Program-made: the position numbers and the translations under genes | The notes under the pieces: generated by a model | Databases searched by the model: none | What the model saw: the letters and a program-made list of their open reading frames with translations, nothing else | Told to the model about the DNA's origin: nothing | DNA from: Bradyrhizobium erythrophlei | GTDB lineage: Bacteria > Pseudomonadota > Alphaproteobacteria > Rhizobiales > Xanthobacteraceae | Assembly (NCBI RefSeq): GCF_900129425.1 | Contig: NZ_LT670817.1 | Location: 8,336,001 to 8,400,000 of the forward strand | Length of the DNA stretch: 64,000 nt | Reading direction: 5' to 3' | Shown: positions 63,032 through 64,000 of the stretch, piece after piece | How positions within the stretch are numbered: position 1 is the stretch's first letter | How the letters are laid out: each line of letters opens with the position of its first letter

Positions 63032-64000
63032 TCAGTTGAACGGATAGTACCGGACCGAGAACCACAGCATATTGTTGTCTGGCGTAAGTCCCTGGTTCGG
63101 GGTACCGGTTCCGGTCGGAAGACCCGCGAACGCGGTCAGCCTGACATATTCATACTGAAGGCCGTAACGGAGCCGCCCCAGGTCGCCTTTGTAGGCATCC
63201 TGCCAGAATCCGATGGTGAACTCCTGGGCCTTCTGAACGTTGAACGAACAGGTAAAGCCAGCAATCGGAGTGTTGTAGGCCGGGCCTGAGCCCAGCGCGC
63301 CCGGGTTATTCGTCAGGTTCTGGTTGAAACATCCATTATTGGCGAAGTTGGGATTGCCCCAGCCGCCTTGCGTTCCGGCAACCGTCCACGCGTTAGCGTA
63401 GGTCTGGTCCTGGCCATAATAGGCGTAGATCTCGTTGTTTTCGAATGGATGGGCAACACCCCCGACCAGGAACGACAGCATCTTGATTGGGCTGAGCGTG
63501 CCATCCGGTCCGATGACGACGTCAGGCAACTGGCTCGCCGTGTAGCGGCCAATGCCCTGACCGTAAAGAATGCTGCCTTGCAGATCGAGGATCTTCGGAA
63601 CCGCCGGCACCAGGAAGCTGCCGCCCACGCCCCAACCCATGGTCACCTTCTGCGACCAGCTGCTGTTCGGCAGCCCGTTGTTGGTCGAGTCGGAGAACCA
63701 GCGCTCCAACCCGACAAGTTCATAGTGGCCGAAGCCCGGATCGATCGCGAACTTTTCGATCACGTCCGGAGCGACATCGTTCGAGCAAGTGGTCGTGTTG
63801 TTGAGATGCGATGAACCCTGGCAGAAGTTGTTGATGTTCGTGTTGATCCCGGGCGGGACAATGTTCGTATTCCCGCTGCTGGGAGCTCCCGGAAACACTG
63901 CAGCCGGCTCCTCGAGCGAGACACCGAACCAGGCGATCTTGTCGACGTCGTAGACAAAACGAAGTTGCGGATTGCGCAGCCAGTCAAAGCCCACGACGTA
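63032..64000 (-). CDS. Outer-membrane beta-barrel protein, 5' truncated by the window edge
   Basis: The last 322 codons of a larger protein (the frame is open to the right edge). It is rich in alternating aromatic and small residues (GWGVGGSFLVPAVPKILDLQGSILYGQGIGRYTASQLPDVVIG, FLVGGVAHPFENNEIYAYYGQDQTYA, LRYGLQYEYVRLTAF) and ends LWFSVRYYPFN, a typical last barrel strand. Cysteines in NNFCQG/TTCSND and NGCFNQ/FTCSFN may form disulfides. It is probably a porin-like protein of unknown specificity. Confidence 0.75.
   Translation of the reverse strand, partial: YVVGFDWLRNPQLRFVYDVDKIAWFGVSLEEPAAVFPGAPSSGNTNIVPPGINTNINNFCQGSSHLNNTTTCSNDVAPDVIEKFAIDPGFGHYELVGLERWFSDSTNNGLPNSSWSQKVTMGWGVGGSFLVPAVPKILDLQGSILYGQGIGRYTASQLPDVVIGPDGTLSPIKMLSFLVGGVAHPFENNEIYAYYGQDQTYANAWTVAGTQGGWGNPNFANNGCFNQNLTNNPGALGSGPAYNTPIAGFTCSFNVQKAQEFTIGFWQDAYKGDLGRLRYGLQYEYVRLTAFAGLPTGTGTPNQGLTPDNNMLWFSVRYYPFN

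Overview
The window is chromosomal DNA of high GC content from an alphaproteobacterium, most probably Bradyrhizobium or a close relative in the Nitrobacteraceae. The assignment rests on recognisable protein types (GlnD, ActS/ActR redox regulators, PhaZ, MmcB, groESL under a CIRCE element), on dense short palindromic intergenic repeats typical of that group, and on many uptake systems for organic and amino acids. No replication origin, CRISPR array, rRNA operon or intact insertion sequence was seen. One tRNA gene, tRNA-Arg(CCG), is present.

Layout. 1-8 kb: a truncated secreted-protein start, glnD (nitrogen signalling), a SnoaL-like protein, a DNA alkylation repair pair (ogt-like methyltransferase overlapping an Ada/AraC/AlkA fusion), a thioesterase and a lone LivK-type binding protein. 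8-20 kb: penicillin-binding protein 1A, a peroxiredoxin-like/2OG-Fe(II) oxygenase fusion next to a multidomain FkbH-like protein, a YgjP-type metallopeptidase, PhaZ, an ABC-2 exporter pair and the divergent ActS/ActR redox system. 20-28 kb: a gene-free repeat field, mmcB, two convergent GH13 enzymes, a solitary lpxD, an MBL-fold hydrolase and an HxlR regulator divergent from a small protein. 28-43 kb: a hybrid kinase, an esterase, a decayed MFS gene, a methyltransferase-glycosyltransferase fusion, an LLM flavin oxidoreductase, an SGNH hydrolase, a P450, an SDR, an HWE kinase and a GGDEF-EAL protein. 43-48 kb: a complete five-gene Liv-type ABC importer. 48-59 kb: YccF, an alpha/beta hydrolase, a SulP transporter, a large sensor with GGDEF-EAL, a frameshifted LLM oxidoreductase, and a HbpS/GlcG-like, TctC/Bug and cupin cluster. 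59-64 kb: groES-groEL with CIRCE and terminator, tRNA-Arg with two decayed inverted copies of its 3' half, a transposase remnant, and the end of an outer-membrane protein gene.

How the genes fit together. Most of the window is ordinary chromosomal backbone: nitrogen and redox sensing, envelope synthesis, carbon storage, DNA repair and uptake. Two GGDEF-EAL proteins and two membrane or PAS histidine kinases suggest an investment in signalling. Decay is concentrated at repeats. A repeat of about 180-240 bp occurs three times; beside it lie an MFS remnant (32.4 kb), a probable RidA remnant (48.5 kb) and a truncated upstream reading frame (56.7 kb).

The least explained pieces are the FkbH-like/2OG-oxygenase pair (10.4-13.8 kb), the long structured non-coding repeat (20.45-20.86 kb) and the duplicated tRNA-Arg 3'-half blocks that flank a small basic protein gene (61.9-62.7 kb). 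Functions are assigned by recognition of motifs in the translated sequence; no database search was run.
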